64,000 nucleotides of DNA from Rudanella paleaurantiibacter. GTDB taxonomy: Bacteria; Bacteroidota; Bacteroidia; Cytophagales; Spirosomataceae. A model generated the notes under the pieces. That model was not told where the DNA came from. It saw only the letters and a program-made list of their open reading frames with translations, and made no database searches. The stretch lies in contig NZ_WELI01000001.1 of NCBI RefSeq assembly GCF_009184635.1, positions 620,001 through 684,000 on the forward strand, written 5' to 3'. The position numbers and the translations under genes were made by a program. Positions 1 through 9,879 of the stretch are shown piece after piece. Position 1 is the stretch's first letter. Every line of letters starts with the position of its first letter.

Positions 1-2135
1 AGCCCTAAGCAGGCAATGAAAATAGCCAGGCCCGCAAACGTCAGGGCCAGATTGGCAATGCGTTGCTCAGCGCGGTATGTCTGCTCGAAACTCGCGTTCA
101 TGAACTCGTAGTTGAACGGCATACCGGGTGCCATTTGCTTCCATTTGGCTTCGATCTGACTCACCAGCGTGGGGATATTTGCATCGTGCAACCGGAAGGT
201 GGTGGCCGTTACGTTTCGGTCGAGGGAGAGCGATAGGGCACCAATGGATGAACGTAGCGATTCGTAGTGGAAATTCTTCACAATCCCGATCACCGTGTAC
301 ACCTTTGAGGACCCCATGGAAGCGTCGTTGAGCCGGACAATACGTTTGCCCAGCACACTCGGTCCGCCAAAGAGTTTGGCTGCGGTTTCGTTCAAAATAA
401 TGCCGAGCGAATCGGTGCCAAACGTTCGTGAAAAATCGCGCCCGGCCACCATCTGCATGCCCATTGTTTTCAGGTAATCATGATCTACACCCCAGTTTTG
501 CATGGTTACACTTTTGTTTTTATTCACCTCGCCTTCCGCAAAAAATATCGTGTTGGAGCGGTCGGAGGGGGTAGGCAGATACCCCGATACCGACCCGCTC
601 ACCACGCCCGGTAGCTTTAGCACCTCCTGCCGGAATGCTTCGGTCTGTCTATCCAGCGCGTAGGTGTCGTTGATAATTAAGACCTGATCGCGTTGAAAAC
701 CGAGGTTCTTGGTCTGGATGAACGTAATCTGCCGATAGACCACAATAGTGCTTACCATGAGCACTACCGACATCATGAACTGAAACACTACCAGCCCACT
801 GCGCAGGCTTAGCCTACCCAGTTGAAAACCATCTTTCCCGATGGTGGGGATTCCGCCCTTGAGCACGCTGATGGGCCGGAAACCCGACAGAAAAAAAGCG
901 GGGTAACTACCGGCCAGCAGGCCCACAACAATCGGGAACACCGTTAGCACGAGCAACCATTGCGGGCTGAATAACTGCCCCAAACCAATTTCTTTGGCGG
1001 CCAGCTTGTTAAACACCGGCAATGCGAGGCTCACCAGCAGCAGGGCCAGCCCCATAGCCAACAGCGTAGTGAGCACCGATTCGGCCATGAACTGCCCCAC
1101 CAACTGCCCCCGTTCTGAACCCAGCACTTTTCTGACGCCCACTTCGCGCGCCCGTTTAGCCGAGCGGGCCGTCGCCAGATTCATGAAGTTGATGCAGGCA
1201 ATGATGAGAATAAACAACGCTACGGCCGAGAAAATGTAGATATACTGAATGTCGCCACTCGGCAGTAGCTCATTTTGGTGTTTGGAGTACAGATGAATGT
1301 CGGTTACGGGCATCATCGTGTACCGAAGCCGGTTGCCACCCGCCCGGAGTTTCGCCAGCGACAAACCCAGCACGCTCTGCAACTGAGGCCCAACGTATTT
1401 CTCCGTGACGGCGTCGAGGTTTTTAACGAAGGTAGCGGGGTTGGCCGGTTCGCCGGCGCGTCCTTCTTTCAGCACAATGTAGGTATAGTAGTTATTGCCC
1501 AGCCACTCGCCAACCGGCGACCCATCGCTGAGCATGGTGGCGAGGAAATCGGCTTTGAAATGGCTGTTCGAGGGCACGTCGCGCATCACGCCCGTGATGG
1601 TGAACGTGAATCGGTTGTCGAGGCTAAGCGTTTTACCCATGGGGTCGGCATCGCCAAAGTGCCGCCGGGCGGCTGTCTCGCTGATAACGATTGTATTGGC
1701 CTGATTCAGTGCCTCTTTGGGGTTGCCCGATAATAGTGGCAGCGTAAAAACGTCGAACACCGTGGAGTCGGCAAAAAGGATATTCTGTTCACGGATAGCC
1801 ACTGCGGATTCGGGACGCTTCACCTGCCAGGTTCCCCGTGGGTGGAGTCGTACAAACTGCTCTACCTGTGGGTAATCCTGTTTCAATGTAGGCCCGAGTG
1901 GGTCGGGAACGGTAGCCATTTGGGCGTCAATACCGTTGAACTTAACATCAATGCCCAACCGGTACATGCGGTCGGCTTTGGTATGAAACCGGTCGTAGCT
2001 CAGCTCGTCTGTCACATAGAGCATAATGAGCAGACAGCAGGCCAACCCGAGGGCCAGCCCAAAGACGTTGATGAACGTTAATCCGGGCTGTTTTCGCAGG
2101 TTGCGAAGGGCGATTTTGAGGTAATTCGTTAGCAT
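1..2135 (-). CDS. MacB/FtsX-type ABC transporter permease (permease 1 of the array), 3' end cut by window edge
   Basis: The frame is open from an ATG at 2135 (MLTNYLKIALRNL) to the left edge, giving about 711 residues and lacking roughly the last 90 compared with its paralogues. It shows one N-terminal membrane segment (about 20-40), a large MacB-like periplasmic domain, a first FtsX core (IACINFMNLATARSAKRA, then REVGVRKVLGS), a second periplasmic domain and the start of the second FtsX core (FAGLAIFIACLG). In the MacB/LolE superfamily such subunits couple cytoplasmic ATP hydrolysis to work in the periplasm, in efflux or lipoprotein release; the substrate cannot be read here. It is the last visible gene of a minus-strand series of five paralogues, with no promoter of its own seen. 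The class is sure; the role is inferred. Confidence 0.9.
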   Translation of the reverse strand, partial: MLTNYLKIALRNLRKQPGLTFINVFGLALGLACCLLIMLYVTDELSYDRFHTKADRMYRLGIDVKFNGIDAQMATVPDPLGPTLKQDYPQVEQFVRLHPRGTWQVKRPESAVAIREQNILFADSTVFDVFTLPLLSGNPKEALNQANTIVISETAARRHFGDADPMGKTLSLDNRFTFTITGVMRDVPSNSHFKADFLATMLSDGSPVGEWLGNNYYTYIVLKEGRAGEPANPATFVKNLDAVTEKYVGPQLQSVLGLSLAKLRAGGNRLRYTMMPVTDIHLYSKHQNELLPSGDIQYIYIFSAVALFILIIACINFMNLATARSAKRAREVGVRKVLGSERGQLVGQFMAESVLTTLLAMGLALLLVSLALPVFNKLAAKEIGLGQLFSPQWLLVLTVFPIVVGLLAGSYPAFFLSGFRPISVLKGGIPTIGKDGFQLGRLSLRSGLVVFQFMMSVVLMVSTIVVYRQITFIQTKNLGFQRDQVLIINDTYALDRQTEAFRQEVLKLPGVVSGSVSGYLPTPSDRSNTIFFAEGEVNKNKSVTMQNWGVDHDYLKTMGMQMVAGRDFSRTFGTDSLGIILNETAAKLFGGPSVLGKRIVRLNDASMGSSKVYTVIGIVKNFHYESLRSSIGALSLSLDRNVTATTFRLHDANIPTLVSQIEAKWKQMAPGMPFNYEFMNASFEQTYRAEQRIANLALTFAGLAIFIACLG

Positions 2136-2248
2136 GGGAAGAAAGGGGGGGATAATGGGGGAGAAGGCAGAATGGAAAAGGGAGGAAGTGAGGGGAGGAG
2201 TGGCTACGCTTGTGTTCCTTCGCCTTTCGCCCATTCCTCCCCCCCTTT
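2136..2248. repeat. Purine/pyrimidine hairpin spacer between permeases 2 and 1
   Basis: The whole spacer is a G/A-rich arm (around 2136-2198, words such as GGGAAGAAAGG and GGAGGAAG) followed by a loop GTGGCTACGCTTGTG and a C/T-rich arm (around 2217-2250). The arms pair imperfectly because both are built from short degenerate words. The loop resembles the GGCCGCGCTTGCG loop of the three neighbouring spacers. Confidence 0.7.
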
Positions 2249-4684
2249 TTACTCACTTCGCAAACTCTTCACCGGGTTTACTCGGGCTGCCCGGATGCTT
2301 TGGTAACTGACCGTGAGCAGGGCGATGAGAATGGCCAGGCCGCCTGCCCCCACAAACACCCCGATACTCATGTCGATTTTGTAGGCGAACCCCTGCAACC
2401 ACTGTTGCATGACCCACCAGGCAATGGGGGAGGCCAGCAGAATGGCGATGGCTACGAGCTTGAGGAAATCGCGCGAGAGCAGGGCCACAATACCGAGTAC
2501 CGACGCCCCCAGCACTTTCCGTACGCCAATTTCCTTGGTACGCTGCTCGGCGGTGAACATGGCCAGCCCAAACAGACCCAGACAAGCCACAAAAATGGTT
2601 AGCCCCGCAAACAGGCCCAGAATCTGCCCGGTTTTTTGCTCGGCGCGGTAGGTGTTGTTGTAGCTTTCGTTCAGAAAGGTGTACAGGAAGGGCGCTTCGG
2701 TGCCGTAGGCGGTCCACTGTTTTTGCAGACTGGCGAGCAGGGCCGTCACCTCCGGGGTTTTTACCTTGGCAATCACCGAGCCGCCATTGTGCCCGTAGAG
2801 CATCACCAGGGGCGAAATGGGCTCGTGTAGCGACCGGAAATGAAAATCGTTGACAATACCGATCACGTGGTAAGTGGCTTTGCGGCCGTTGTTGTCGGTG
2901 CGCGAAAGCGTATGACCAAGCGCTGTGTCGCCCCAGCCCAGCACCCGGGCGGCCGTTTGGTTCAGAATAACGGCCGTTGAATCGGTACCGAACGCCCGCG
3001 AAAAGTTGCGCCCCTGCCGAATTTGCATCCCCAATGTCGGGATGTACCGCTCATCGACCTCGTAGGCCAGTGTTTTGAACAGTTGCATGGGACTGTTGTC
3101 GGGGTAAACCGTAAAGTTGTTGGAGTTGGAAGGCCCGGCGGGTACATACCCCGACACCGTTGCGTTGATGACGCGGGCATCGCGTAGAAGCTCTTGCCGA
3201 AACTGTTCTTCTTTGGCCCCCAGTCGCCATGTTTCGCGCATGACCAGCACCTGCTCTTTGTCGTAGCCGAGTTTTTTGTGCTGGATAAACTGAAGTTGCT
3301 GGTACACCACCGTGGTGCACATAATGAGGCAGATAGAAACGAAAAACTGAAACACAACCAGCCCCCGGCGCAGCCCGATGCTTTGGCCACCCCCAGTCAG
3401 TTTTCCGGCCGAGGAACCGCCCTTCAGTACGTTGATCGGCCGGAATGCCGACAGGAAAAAGGCCGGATAGCTGCCCGCCAGCAGGCCCACCAGCAGCCCA
3501 AACGCCAGTAGACCCGGCATCAGCCAGGGCGTTGATTGGAACGAGAGCGTTAGCGTTTTGCCCGATAGCGCGTTGAAATAGGGGAGGGCCGCATAAGCCA
3601 ACACCAGTCCAAGCGTCAGCGCCAGCAGCGTCAGCAGAATCGATTCGCACAAAAACTGACCGACCAGTTCCTGCTTCAGGGAGCCCATCACTTTGCGGAT
3701 ACCCACCTCCCGCGCTCGTTTCGACGAACCCGCTGTGCTCAGGTTCATGAAGTTGATGCAGGCAATCAGGAGCATAAAGAGCGCAATGGCCCCGAACATG
3801 TACACGTACCGAATATCACTGCCCGGCTCAAGGTCAAACGGAATGTCGGACCGCAGGTGAATGTCGGTGAGGGGTTGCAGAAATAGCCCGACCTCGTTGC
3901 CTTTTTGCCGAAATTGGCTCAGGCTCATACCCATCGACTGTTTCAGTTGCGGACCCATGTATTTCTCAATCACCTGCGGGAGTTTGGCCTCCAGTTGGCG
4001 GTAGTTGTATCCTTCGGGGAGTACGAGGTAGGTAAAGAAATTGCTGGCCATCCAGGTAGGCTGCCGGGCTTCGTCGAGGCCCGCCATCGAAACGAGCATA
4101 TCGAAATGAAAATGGGCGTTGGTCGGGATGGGCTCCATGACGCCTGTAATCCGAAAGGCGCGGTTCCAGCCTTTAAACGTAAGTACCTGACCCATTGGGT
4201 TAGCGGTGCCGAAGTATTTCTGCGCCATGGTGGTGGTAATCACGGCTGTGTTGGGCGCGTTGAGGGCCGTTTGCGAATTGCCTTGCCGGAAGGGCAGGGT
4301 AAACACCTCAAAGAAATTGGAGTCAACGTAGGCTATGTTCTCTTCCCGAAACGCTTTGTCGGCATAGGCCACAACCGGCGTACCGGCATCGCGAATCCGG
4401 GTGGCTTCGAGCACCTCCGGGTATTGGGCTTTGAGAGTTTGGGCCACCGGGGGCATCACAGTGGCCTCCCGAATTTTCTCGTTGTTGATGGAGGCCCGGA
4501 AAATGACCCGTACAATCCGGTCTGCTTTGGTATTGAACCGGTCGTAGCTCAGCTCATCGAACACAAACAGGCTGATGAGCAGGCAGGTAGCCAGACCAAA
4601 GGCCAGCCCTACCAGATTGATGGCCGATATACCCTTGTGGCGCATCAGATTCCGCCAGGCGATTTTCAGATAGTTCGTTAGCAT
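2249..4684 (-). CDS. MacB/FtsX-type ABC transporter permease (permease 2)
   Basis: 811 residues starting with ATG (MLTNYLKIAWRNL). Order of parts: TM helix about 20-43, MacB-like periplasmic domain to about 285, first FtsX core (ALFMLLIACINFMNLSTA, then REVGIRKVMGS) to about 420, TM helix about 437-460, second periplasmic domain, second FtsX core (FVACLGLFGLAMFTAEQRT, then EIGVRKVLGA) to the C-terminus (VNPVKSLRSE). The duplicated four-helix FtsX layout without a fused ATPase is characteristic of Bacteroidota stand-alone permeases; the ATPase at 12804-13481 is the natural partner. It is separated from its neighbours only by hairpin spacers of about 90-110 bp, so read-through from upstream is likely. 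Whether the five paralogues form homo- or heterodimers, or serve different substrates, is unknown. Confidence 0.93.
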   Translation of the reverse strand: MLTNYLKIAWRNLMRHKGISAINLVGLAFGLATCLLISLFVFDELSYDRFNTKADRIVRVIFRASINNEKIREATVMPPVAQTLKAQYPEVLEATRIRDAGTPVVAYADKAFREENIAYVDSNFFEVFTLPFRQGNSQTALNAPNTAVITTTMAQKYFGTANPMGQVLTFKGWNRAFRITGVMEPIPTNAHFHFDMLVSMAGLDEARQPTWMASNFFTYLVLPEGYNYRQLEAKLPQVIEKYMGPQLKQSMGMSLSQFRQKGNEVGLFLQPLTDIHLRSDIPFDLEPGSDIRYVYMFGAIALFMLLIACINFMNLSTAGSSKRAREVGIRKVMGSLKQELVGQFLCESILLTLLALTLGLVLAYAALPYFNALSGKTLTLSFQSTPWLMPGLLAFGLLVGLLAGSYPAFFLSAFRPINVLKGGSSAGKLTGGGQSIGLRRGLVVFQFFVSICLIMCTTVVYQQLQFIQHKKLGYDKEQVLVMRETWRLGAKEEQFRQELLRDARVINATVSGYVPAGPSNSNNFTVYPDNSPMQLFKTLAYEVDERYIPTLGMQIRQGRNFSRAFGTDSTAVILNQTAARVLGWGDTALGHTLSRTDNNGRKATYHVIGIVNDFHFRSLHEPISPLVMLYGHNGGSVIAKVKTPEVTALLASLQKQWTAYGTEAPFLYTFLNESYNNTYRAEQKTGQILGLFAGLTIFVACLGLFGLAMFTAEQRTKEIGVRKVLGASVLGIVALLSRDFLKLVAIAILLASPIAWWVMQQWLQGFAYKIDMSIGVFVGAGGLAILIALLTVSYQSIRAARVNPVKSLRSE

Positions 4685-4774
4685 GGGAGAAAAGGGAAGA
4701 AAGGAGGATGGAGGAAAGGAGGAAGGAAAGGAATGGCCGCGCTTGCGTTTCCTCCCCTTCCTCCTTTCCTGCTT
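4685..4774. repeat. Purine/pyrimidine hairpin spacer between permeases 3 and 2
   Basis: A G/A arm (4685-4732) is followed by the loop TGGCCGCGCTTGCG and a C/T arm (4747-4770). The arms are runs of GGAGGAAAGG-like and CCTCCTTTCC-like words and pair imperfectly over about 25 bp. It fills the entire gap between the stop of one permease and the start of the next. Confidence 0.75.
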
Positions 4775-7246
4775 TTATTCGCTTCTTAGTGATTTGACCG
4801 GATTCATCAGGGCCGCTTTTACGCTTTGGAAACTCACCGTAAATAGCGCGATGCCGACCGCCAGCGCACCCGCCAGGGCAAACACCCACCACTCGATAGT
4901 GATTTTGTAGGCAAAGCCTTGTAGCCAGCGGTCCATGGCGTACCACGCCAGCGGAGAGGCTAACACAACAGCAATCAGCACGAGTTTGAGGAAATCTTTA
5001 GACAGCAGAACCATCACACTGCCGACCGTTGCGCCCAGCACTTTCCGCACACCAATTTCTTTGACCCGCTGCTCTACGTTGAATGACGCCAGCCCAAATA
5101 GCCCCAGGCAGGAGATCAGAATAGCGATAAAGGTGAAGTAGCTTACCAGCGTCGAAAGCCGGTTTTCGGCTTCGTAATTCTTTTGGAAATCTGCATCAAG
5201 AAAGCTGTATTCAAATGGCTCGGCCGGGTTGAGCCGTTGCCACACACTTTCCAGAGTCTGCAACATAGTCTGGGTGTTGCCCGCTTTGAGGTTTATTACC
5301 GCATAATTGTAGTTACCTCTTGGGTTGAGCATAAAGCCGAAAGGCGTAATGGGTACGTGCAGGTCTTCAAAATGGAAATCCTTTACTACGCCCACAATCG
5401 TGAAGCGATGGCCGTCTTGCCCCCAGTCAGAAATAGCCTGTTTGCCAATAGCAGCCTGCGCCGAGGCAAAGCCCATCTCTTTGACGCTCTTTTCGTTCAG
5501 GATGATTCGGTTGTTGGTGTCGCCCGGAAAAGCCGCCGAAAACAACCTGCCTGCCACAAGGTTAATTTCCATTGTTTGTAGATAATCCGGGTCAACGCGA
5601 TTGATTTTTGTCACTTCAGCATCGCTTTTAGTTTGACCCTCGCCATAAAATTGGGCGTCTTCGGGGTTGAAAATACCCGGATAATAGGCCGATGCACCTA
5701 CCGATTTCACCTGCGCCGTGCCGATCAATGCCTGTTTCAGGGCCGGGTAGGCTGCTTTGGCTGTTTCACTGCGTAGAGGGATGATTAGCTGTTGCTCTTT
5801 AGCGAAACCCAGGTCGGCCGACCGCAGGTAACGCATCTGCTGAGAAATCACGACCAACGCAATCATCAGCACTACCGATAGCGTAAACTGCACCACCACC
5901 AGACTTTTCCGCAATGATACGGCTGCCAGCGAACCACCAACCCGACCAACTCCGCCTTTCAGCACCGCAATGGGTTTGAACGACGACAGATAAAACGCCG
6001 GGTAACTCCCCGCCAGTAAGCCTGTGAACAAGCTGATACCGAAGAACGAAGCGAGCAACTCCAGCCGTTGGGTCACAGAGAAGTGTAAGGTCTTGCCCGA
6101 CACCCTTTCAAAAACGGGTGTCATCAGCCAAACCAGCCCCACCGCCAGCACAAAGGCAAACAGGCTAAGCAGCAGCGCTTCGCTCAGAAACTGCCGCACC
6201 AGCGATGTTTGCCCGGCCCCCAGCACCTTCCGGACGCCTACCTCGGCGGCTCGTTTGCCCGACCGCGCCGTGCTCAGGTTCATGAAGTTAATGCAGGCAA
6301 TGAGCAGCGTAAACAGCGCGATAGAGCCCAGGATATAGAGGTAGGTTAGGCTGCCGTTAGGTGTAACGTTGTGCGTCAGGTCGGTGTGCAGGTGAATGTC
6401 GCGCACAGCCATCAGAAACTGCTTTTTGTCGAGTCCCGCCACCGCTAAATCTTTCCGCATATACTTCTCCACAAAGGTGGGCAACTTGGCTTCCAGCTTG
6501 CGGGCATCTGTGCCGGGCTTTAGTTTCAGGTAGGTGAAGAACATATTGTTGCTCGCCATGCCCGTGGTACCATTGATATACTGCGACAGTCCGCCCCCGG
6601 CATAAGAGAGGAAAAAACGCGCGTCGATGTGTGTTGGCACCGTACCAGACCGGAATACCCCCGTTACGGTGTAGTCACCTTTACCGTTGGTATTACTCTC
6701 GACATGAATAGTCCGATTCAGCGCCGGCTGCCCACCGAACAGGTTACGGGCAATTGTTTCGGATAAGACAATGGAGTTGGGGTTTGCCAATGCCTTGCTG
6801 CCATCGCCCTCTACGAAGTTGTACCGGAAAAAAGAGAAAAAGGAAGAGTCGGCCAGATAGCCTTTAGATTCATAGAAAACGGCTAGTTTACTGTTCATTG
6901 CGTTTCCTGTGGGATTAGCGCGAAGCAGCGTTTTGTCATCGCCGAATAAGCCAACCAGCCGGGTAGTGCTACCTACTTCGGGATACTCCTGTTGCATGGC
7001 GTCGGCCAGGCGGTAGGGCGTTGCGGCTGTTTTCCGCTCACCGTCAGGGTTGATAAATGCCGTACCCACCTGATAAAGCTGTTCTACGTCGGGGTGTTGG
7101 GTGTCGTAGCTAAGTTCGTCGTAGATGTACAGGCAGATGAGCATGCAGCACGACAGCCCCGCCGACAGCCCGACAATGTTGATAAACGAAAAAGCCTTGT
7201 TATTGACAAGGTTCCGCCAGGCGATTTTCAGATAGTTCGTTAACAT
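4775..7246 (-). CDS. MacB/FtsX-type ABC transporter permease (permease 3)
   Basis: 823 residues, ATG start (MLTNYLKIAWRNLVNNKAF). Same architecture as its neighbours: N-terminal TM (about 20-43), periplasmic MacB domain, first FtsX core (LIACINFMNLSTARSGKRA, EVGVRKVLGAGQ), central TM (about 455-478), second periplasmic domain, second FtsX core (ISCLGLFGLASFNVEQRVK, EIGVRKVLGATV) and C-terminal MNPVKSLRSE. The family acts as an inner-membrane mechanotransmission permease with a separate ATPase and a periplasmic adaptor, both encoded upstream in this cluster. Sequence differences in the periplasmic domains are much larger than in the FtsX cores, as expected if the paralogues differ in partner or substrate. 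Confidence 0.93.
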   Translation of the reverse strand: MLTNYLKIAWRNLVNNKAFSFINIVGLSAGLSCCMLICLYIYDELSYDTQHPDVEQLYQVGTAFINPDGERKTAATPYRLADAMQQEYPEVGSTTRLVGLFGDDKTLLRANPTGNAMNSKLAVFYESKGYLADSSFFSFFRYNFVEGDGSKALANPNSIVLSETIARNLFGGQPALNRTIHVESNTNGKGDYTVTGVFRSGTVPTHIDARFFLSYAGGGLSQYINGTTGMASNNMFFTYLKLKPGTDARKLEAKLPTFVEKYMRKDLAVAGLDKKQFLMAVRDIHLHTDLTHNVTPNGSLTYLYILGSIALFTLLIACINFMNLSTARSGKRAAEVGVRKVLGAGQTSLVRQFLSEALLLSLFAFVLAVGLVWLMTPVFERVSGKTLHFSVTQRLELLASFFGISLFTGLLAGSYPAFYLSSFKPIAVLKGGVGRVGGSLAAVSLRKSLVVVQFTLSVVLMIALVVISQQMRYLRSADLGFAKEQQLIIPLRSETAKAAYPALKQALIGTAQVKSVGASAYYPGIFNPEDAQFYGEGQTKSDAEVTKINRVDPDYLQTMEINLVAGRLFSAAFPGDTNNRIILNEKSVKEMGFASAQAAIGKQAISDWGQDGHRFTIVGVVKDFHFEDLHVPITPFGFMLNPRGNYNYAVINLKAGNTQTMLQTLESVWQRLNPAEPFEYSFLDADFQKNYEAENRLSTLVSYFTFIAILISCLGLFGLASFNVEQRVKEIGVRKVLGATVGSVMVLLSKDFLKLVLIAVVLASPLAWYAMDRWLQGFAYKITIEWWVFALAGALAVGIALFTVSFQSVKAALMNPVKSLRSE

Positions 7247-7369
7247 GGGAAGAAAGGAGGAAGTGGAGGATGGAGGAAAGGAGGATGGAGGAAAGGAGGA
7301 GGGGAGGAAGGGGAAGGGAACGGCCGCGCTTGCGTTTCCTTTCTCCTTTTTTCTTTTCCCTGTTTCTTT
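7247..7369. repeat. Purine/pyrimidine hairpin spacer between permeases 4 and 3
   Basis: G/A arm 7247-7320 made of tandem GGAGGATGGAGGAAA-like words, loop CGGCCGCGCTTGCG, and C/T arm 7336-7370. The right half of this spacer is identical to the right half of the spacer at 9773-9879 (see the 114-bp repeat). Confidence 0.75.
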
Positions 7370-7435
7370 TTATTCCGTTCGTAAACTTTTAGCGGGGTTC
7401 ATCAGGGCGGCCCGGATGCTTTGGTAGCTGACTGT
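7322..7435. repeat. 114-bp exact direct repeat, copy 1 (end of permease 4 plus spacer)
   Basis: By eye, 7322-7435 is identical to 9832-9945. It covers the C/T arm of the hairpin spacer and about the last 20 codons of the permease gene (ending ALMNPAKSLRTE). The flanking sequence diverges at once on both sides (C versus G after the shared ACTGT), although the two genes are otherwise distant paralogues. Confidence 0.9.
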
Positions 7436-9772
7436 CAGTAGTGCAATACTCACCGACAGCAGCCCCGATAGGGCAAGTCCCCACCACTCGATCTGGACGC
7501 GGTAGGTGTAATTTTCGAGCCAGCTCTGCATCAGATACCACGCAACAGGCGAGGCCACCACAATGGCCACAACCACCAGTTTCAGGAAATCTTTATTCAA
7601 TAGTATTACCAGACTTAGTACGCTGGCTCCTAGTACTTTTCGCACGCCAATTTCTTTGGTGCGTTGCTGAACCATATGCAGTACAAGGCCGTAGAGACCT
7701 AAGCAACAAATTAACACCGCCAACAACGTGAACGTATTGACAAGCCGGGTAATGAGCCGCTCTGTTTCATAAAAGCTGGCTACCTGATCATCCAGAAACT
7801 GGTATTCAAACACTTCGTCAGGGAAAATCTGTTGGTAGATCTGCCGAATATGCTGAATTGTCTGGGTAGGGTCTTGCCCAGTTATGCGTACACCTGCCCA
7901 CCGATACCAGGGCGACCAGTTGGCAATAATACAGGGAGCTACTTCGTCGCGCAGCGATTTTAGGTTGAAATCTTTCACGACGCCCACAACCGGTAGCCAG
8001 GCCGGCACGAGGTAGTGCCAAATACGCTTGCCCAACACCTGTTCCGGGTTTTGGTAGCCAAGTTTGTGTAACAACGTCTCGTTGATCACAAACTCCCATA
8101 TGGTATCGCCGGGGGTAATGTTGCGGCCAGCCAACAGGTGCAGATTATAGGTGCGCAGGTAATCGGCATCGGCCAGCCGGTCGCGGATGGCGAATTTCTC
8201 CCAGTCGGCCCGGCCATTGAACTTAATTTGCCCGCCAAACATGCTTGAACTGGATGGAGGTAGTGCCGATAGGCTTACCGACCGAACATCGGCAGAGTTT
8301 GCCAGCGTTTGTTTGAAAGCACTATGCCGGGCTGCCTGGTCGAAAGGGAGCGAAACCAGTAGCACATTCTCTTTCTTATAGCCAAGATCTGCCTGTTGTA
8401 GGTACTGTACCTGCCGGGCCACAACCAACGCACTAAGCAACAATAACTGGCAAACGGCAAACTGCCCAATTACCAATGCTTTCCGGGCAGATAGGCTACC
8501 TGTAGGTGTCGAGAGTTTCCCTCTTAAGGCTTCCCAGGGCGAAAATCCAGATAAAATACCGGCCGGATAAGCACCTGACAGGAACGTTATGCTTATGAAT
8601 ATCCCGGCCACAATGCCTACAGTGAGCCGGTCGGCCGACAGGGATAACTGGAGTTGTAACCACTCGTTGAAGTGAGGTAGCAGAGCCACTACCAGGAGTA
8701 CAGCCATGCCTGTAGCGACAAACGAAATAAGACCCGTTTCGATGAAAAACTGCCCTGCTACTTGCCGTTTTGAACTACCGAGTGCCTTGCGGACCCCTAC
8801 CTCCTTACCTCGCCCGACGGCCTGCGCGGTAGCCAGATTCACGAAGTTGATGCAGGCCGCCAAGATGATCAACACACCAATAGCGCCAATTGACCACAGC
8901 AACGACGGACGGATACTATGAGCGGGGTCGCGGGCTACATCGAAATGAAGTTCGGACAAAGGCTGCACCACAAAGCGAAAAAATCGTGCCGACTTGCCGT
9001 ATTCGCGTTTGGTGAGCGCAGGCATGGCCTGTTGTAAATGGGGTAGGGTTTCGGGATTTTTTAGCCGAGCATAAACCCGGTTCGTGCTGTTAAGGCTATA
9101 CCAGTCATTGGTCATTCCCTGCCCAACACCTACCTGATTGATGGTTGATAACGATACTAATAGCCCCTGTTCCGTATCTGTGGGCCCCGGAGGGTCGGCT
9201 ACAATGCCCACCACGGTAACCACGGCCTTGTGGTTGAGCGTGACGGTTTGCCCGAAGGCCCCTGCCGTACTACCAAAATAACGTTTAGCCCAAGACTCGG
9301 TCAGAATGGCCTGATTGGGTGCCCGAAGGGCTTTTTGGGGATGACCGTACAGGAATGTATACGTGAGCACATCGAGCCATTCGGGTTCGGCAAACCCAAC
9401 GCCGGTATGTTCGAGAAACCGAAAAACCTGTGAACTGCCGGGCCGACGAAAACTCACGTTCATGTCGGAGAAGCCTGCCAGAAAACCCGCCTGTTCTACC
9501 TGCGGGTAGCGCGTTCGCAGTGCTTGGGCCATTGGAGGTGGGGCTTCAGGGTTATGCTCTACAGTGCCGTCGTCCAGATGTAAGTCGGTGCTGATCCGAA
9601 CGATCCGCTCATAATGTACGTGATGCCGGTCGGTGCTGAGGTGGTGGCGAAGAAACAGGTAAATGAGTAGTCCACCCGCCACGCCTACGATCAGCCCCAG
9701 CATATTGATGGCTGTGAACAGACGATTCTGCCACAGGGTGCGGAGGGCGATTTTCAGATAATTCGTTAACAT
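7370..9772 (-). CDS. MacB/FtsX-type ABC transporter permease (permease 4)
   Basis: 800 residues, ATG start (MLTNYLKIALRTLWQNRLF). Parts in order: TM about 20-42, periplasmic domain, first FtsX core (LIILAACINFVNLATAQAV, then KEVGVRKALGSSKR), central TM about 430-455, second periplasmic domain, second FtsX core (ICCLGLYGLVLHMVQQRTK, EIGVRKVLGASV). It is the most divergent of the five in its periplasmic regions. Its last codons and the following spacer are identical to those of permease 5, which points to recent recombination between the two genes rather than selection alone. Probable partner ATPase is at 12804-13481. Confidence 0.93.
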   Translation of the reverse strand: MLTNYLKIALRTLWQNRLFTAINMLGLIVGVAGGLLIYLFLRHHLSTDRHHVHYERIVRISTDLHLDDGTVEHNPEAPPPMAQALRTRYPQVEQAGFLAGFSDMNVSFRRPGSSQVFRFLEHTGVGFAEPEWLDVLTYTFLYGHPQKALRAPNQAILTESWAKRYFGSTAGAFGQTVTLNHKAVVTVVGIVADPPGPTDTEQGLLVSLSTINQVGVGQGMTNDWYSLNSTNRVYARLKNPETLPHLQQAMPALTKREYGKSARFFRFVVQPLSELHFDVARDPAHSIRPSLLWSIGAIGVLIILAACINFVNLATAQAVGRGKEVGVRKALGSSKRQVAGQFFIETGLISFVATGMAVLLVVALLPHFNEWLQLQLSLSADRLTVGIVAGIFISITFLSGAYPAGILSGFSPWEALRGKLSTPTGSLSARKALVIGQFAVCQLLLLSALVVARQVQYLQQADLGYKKENVLLVSLPFDQAARHSAFKQTLANSADVRSVSLSALPPSSSSMFGGQIKFNGRADWEKFAIRDRLADADYLRTYNLHLLAGRNITPGDTIWEFVINETLLHKLGYQNPEQVLGKRIWHYLVPAWLPVVGVVKDFNLKSLRDEVAPCIIANWSPWYRWAGVRITGQDPTQTIQHIRQIYQQIFPDEVFEYQFLDDQVASFYETERLITRLVNTFTLLAVLICCLGLYGLVLHMVQQRTKEIGVRKVLGASVLSLVILLNKDFLKLVVVAIVVASPVAWYLMQSWLENYTYRVQIEWWGLALSGLLSVSIALLTVSYQSIRAALMNPAKSLRTE

Positions 9773-9879
9773 GGGAAGAAGGGAGGAAAGGAGGATGGAG
9801 CAAAGGGGGAGGTGGAGAAGGCAGAAGGAATGGCCGCGCTTGCGTTTCCTTTCTCCTTTTTTCTTTTCCCTGTTTCTTT
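9773..9879. repeat. Purine/pyrimidine hairpin spacer between permeases 5 and 4
   Basis: G/A arm 9773-9829, loop TGGCCGCGCTTGCG, C/T arm 9845-9880. Same plan and same loop as the spacers at 4685 and 7247. Confidence 0.75.

Noticed and set aside
3905-4681. 258-codon plus-strand frame opposite permease 2
   Set aside because: Antisense shadow; similar shadows occur opposite the other permeases because of shared codon patterns.
7247-7320. Purine-rich tandem words as a possible CRISPR or replication origin
   Set aside because: Words are short and degenerate and the tract pairs with a pyrimidine arm; no DnaA boxes or spacers.
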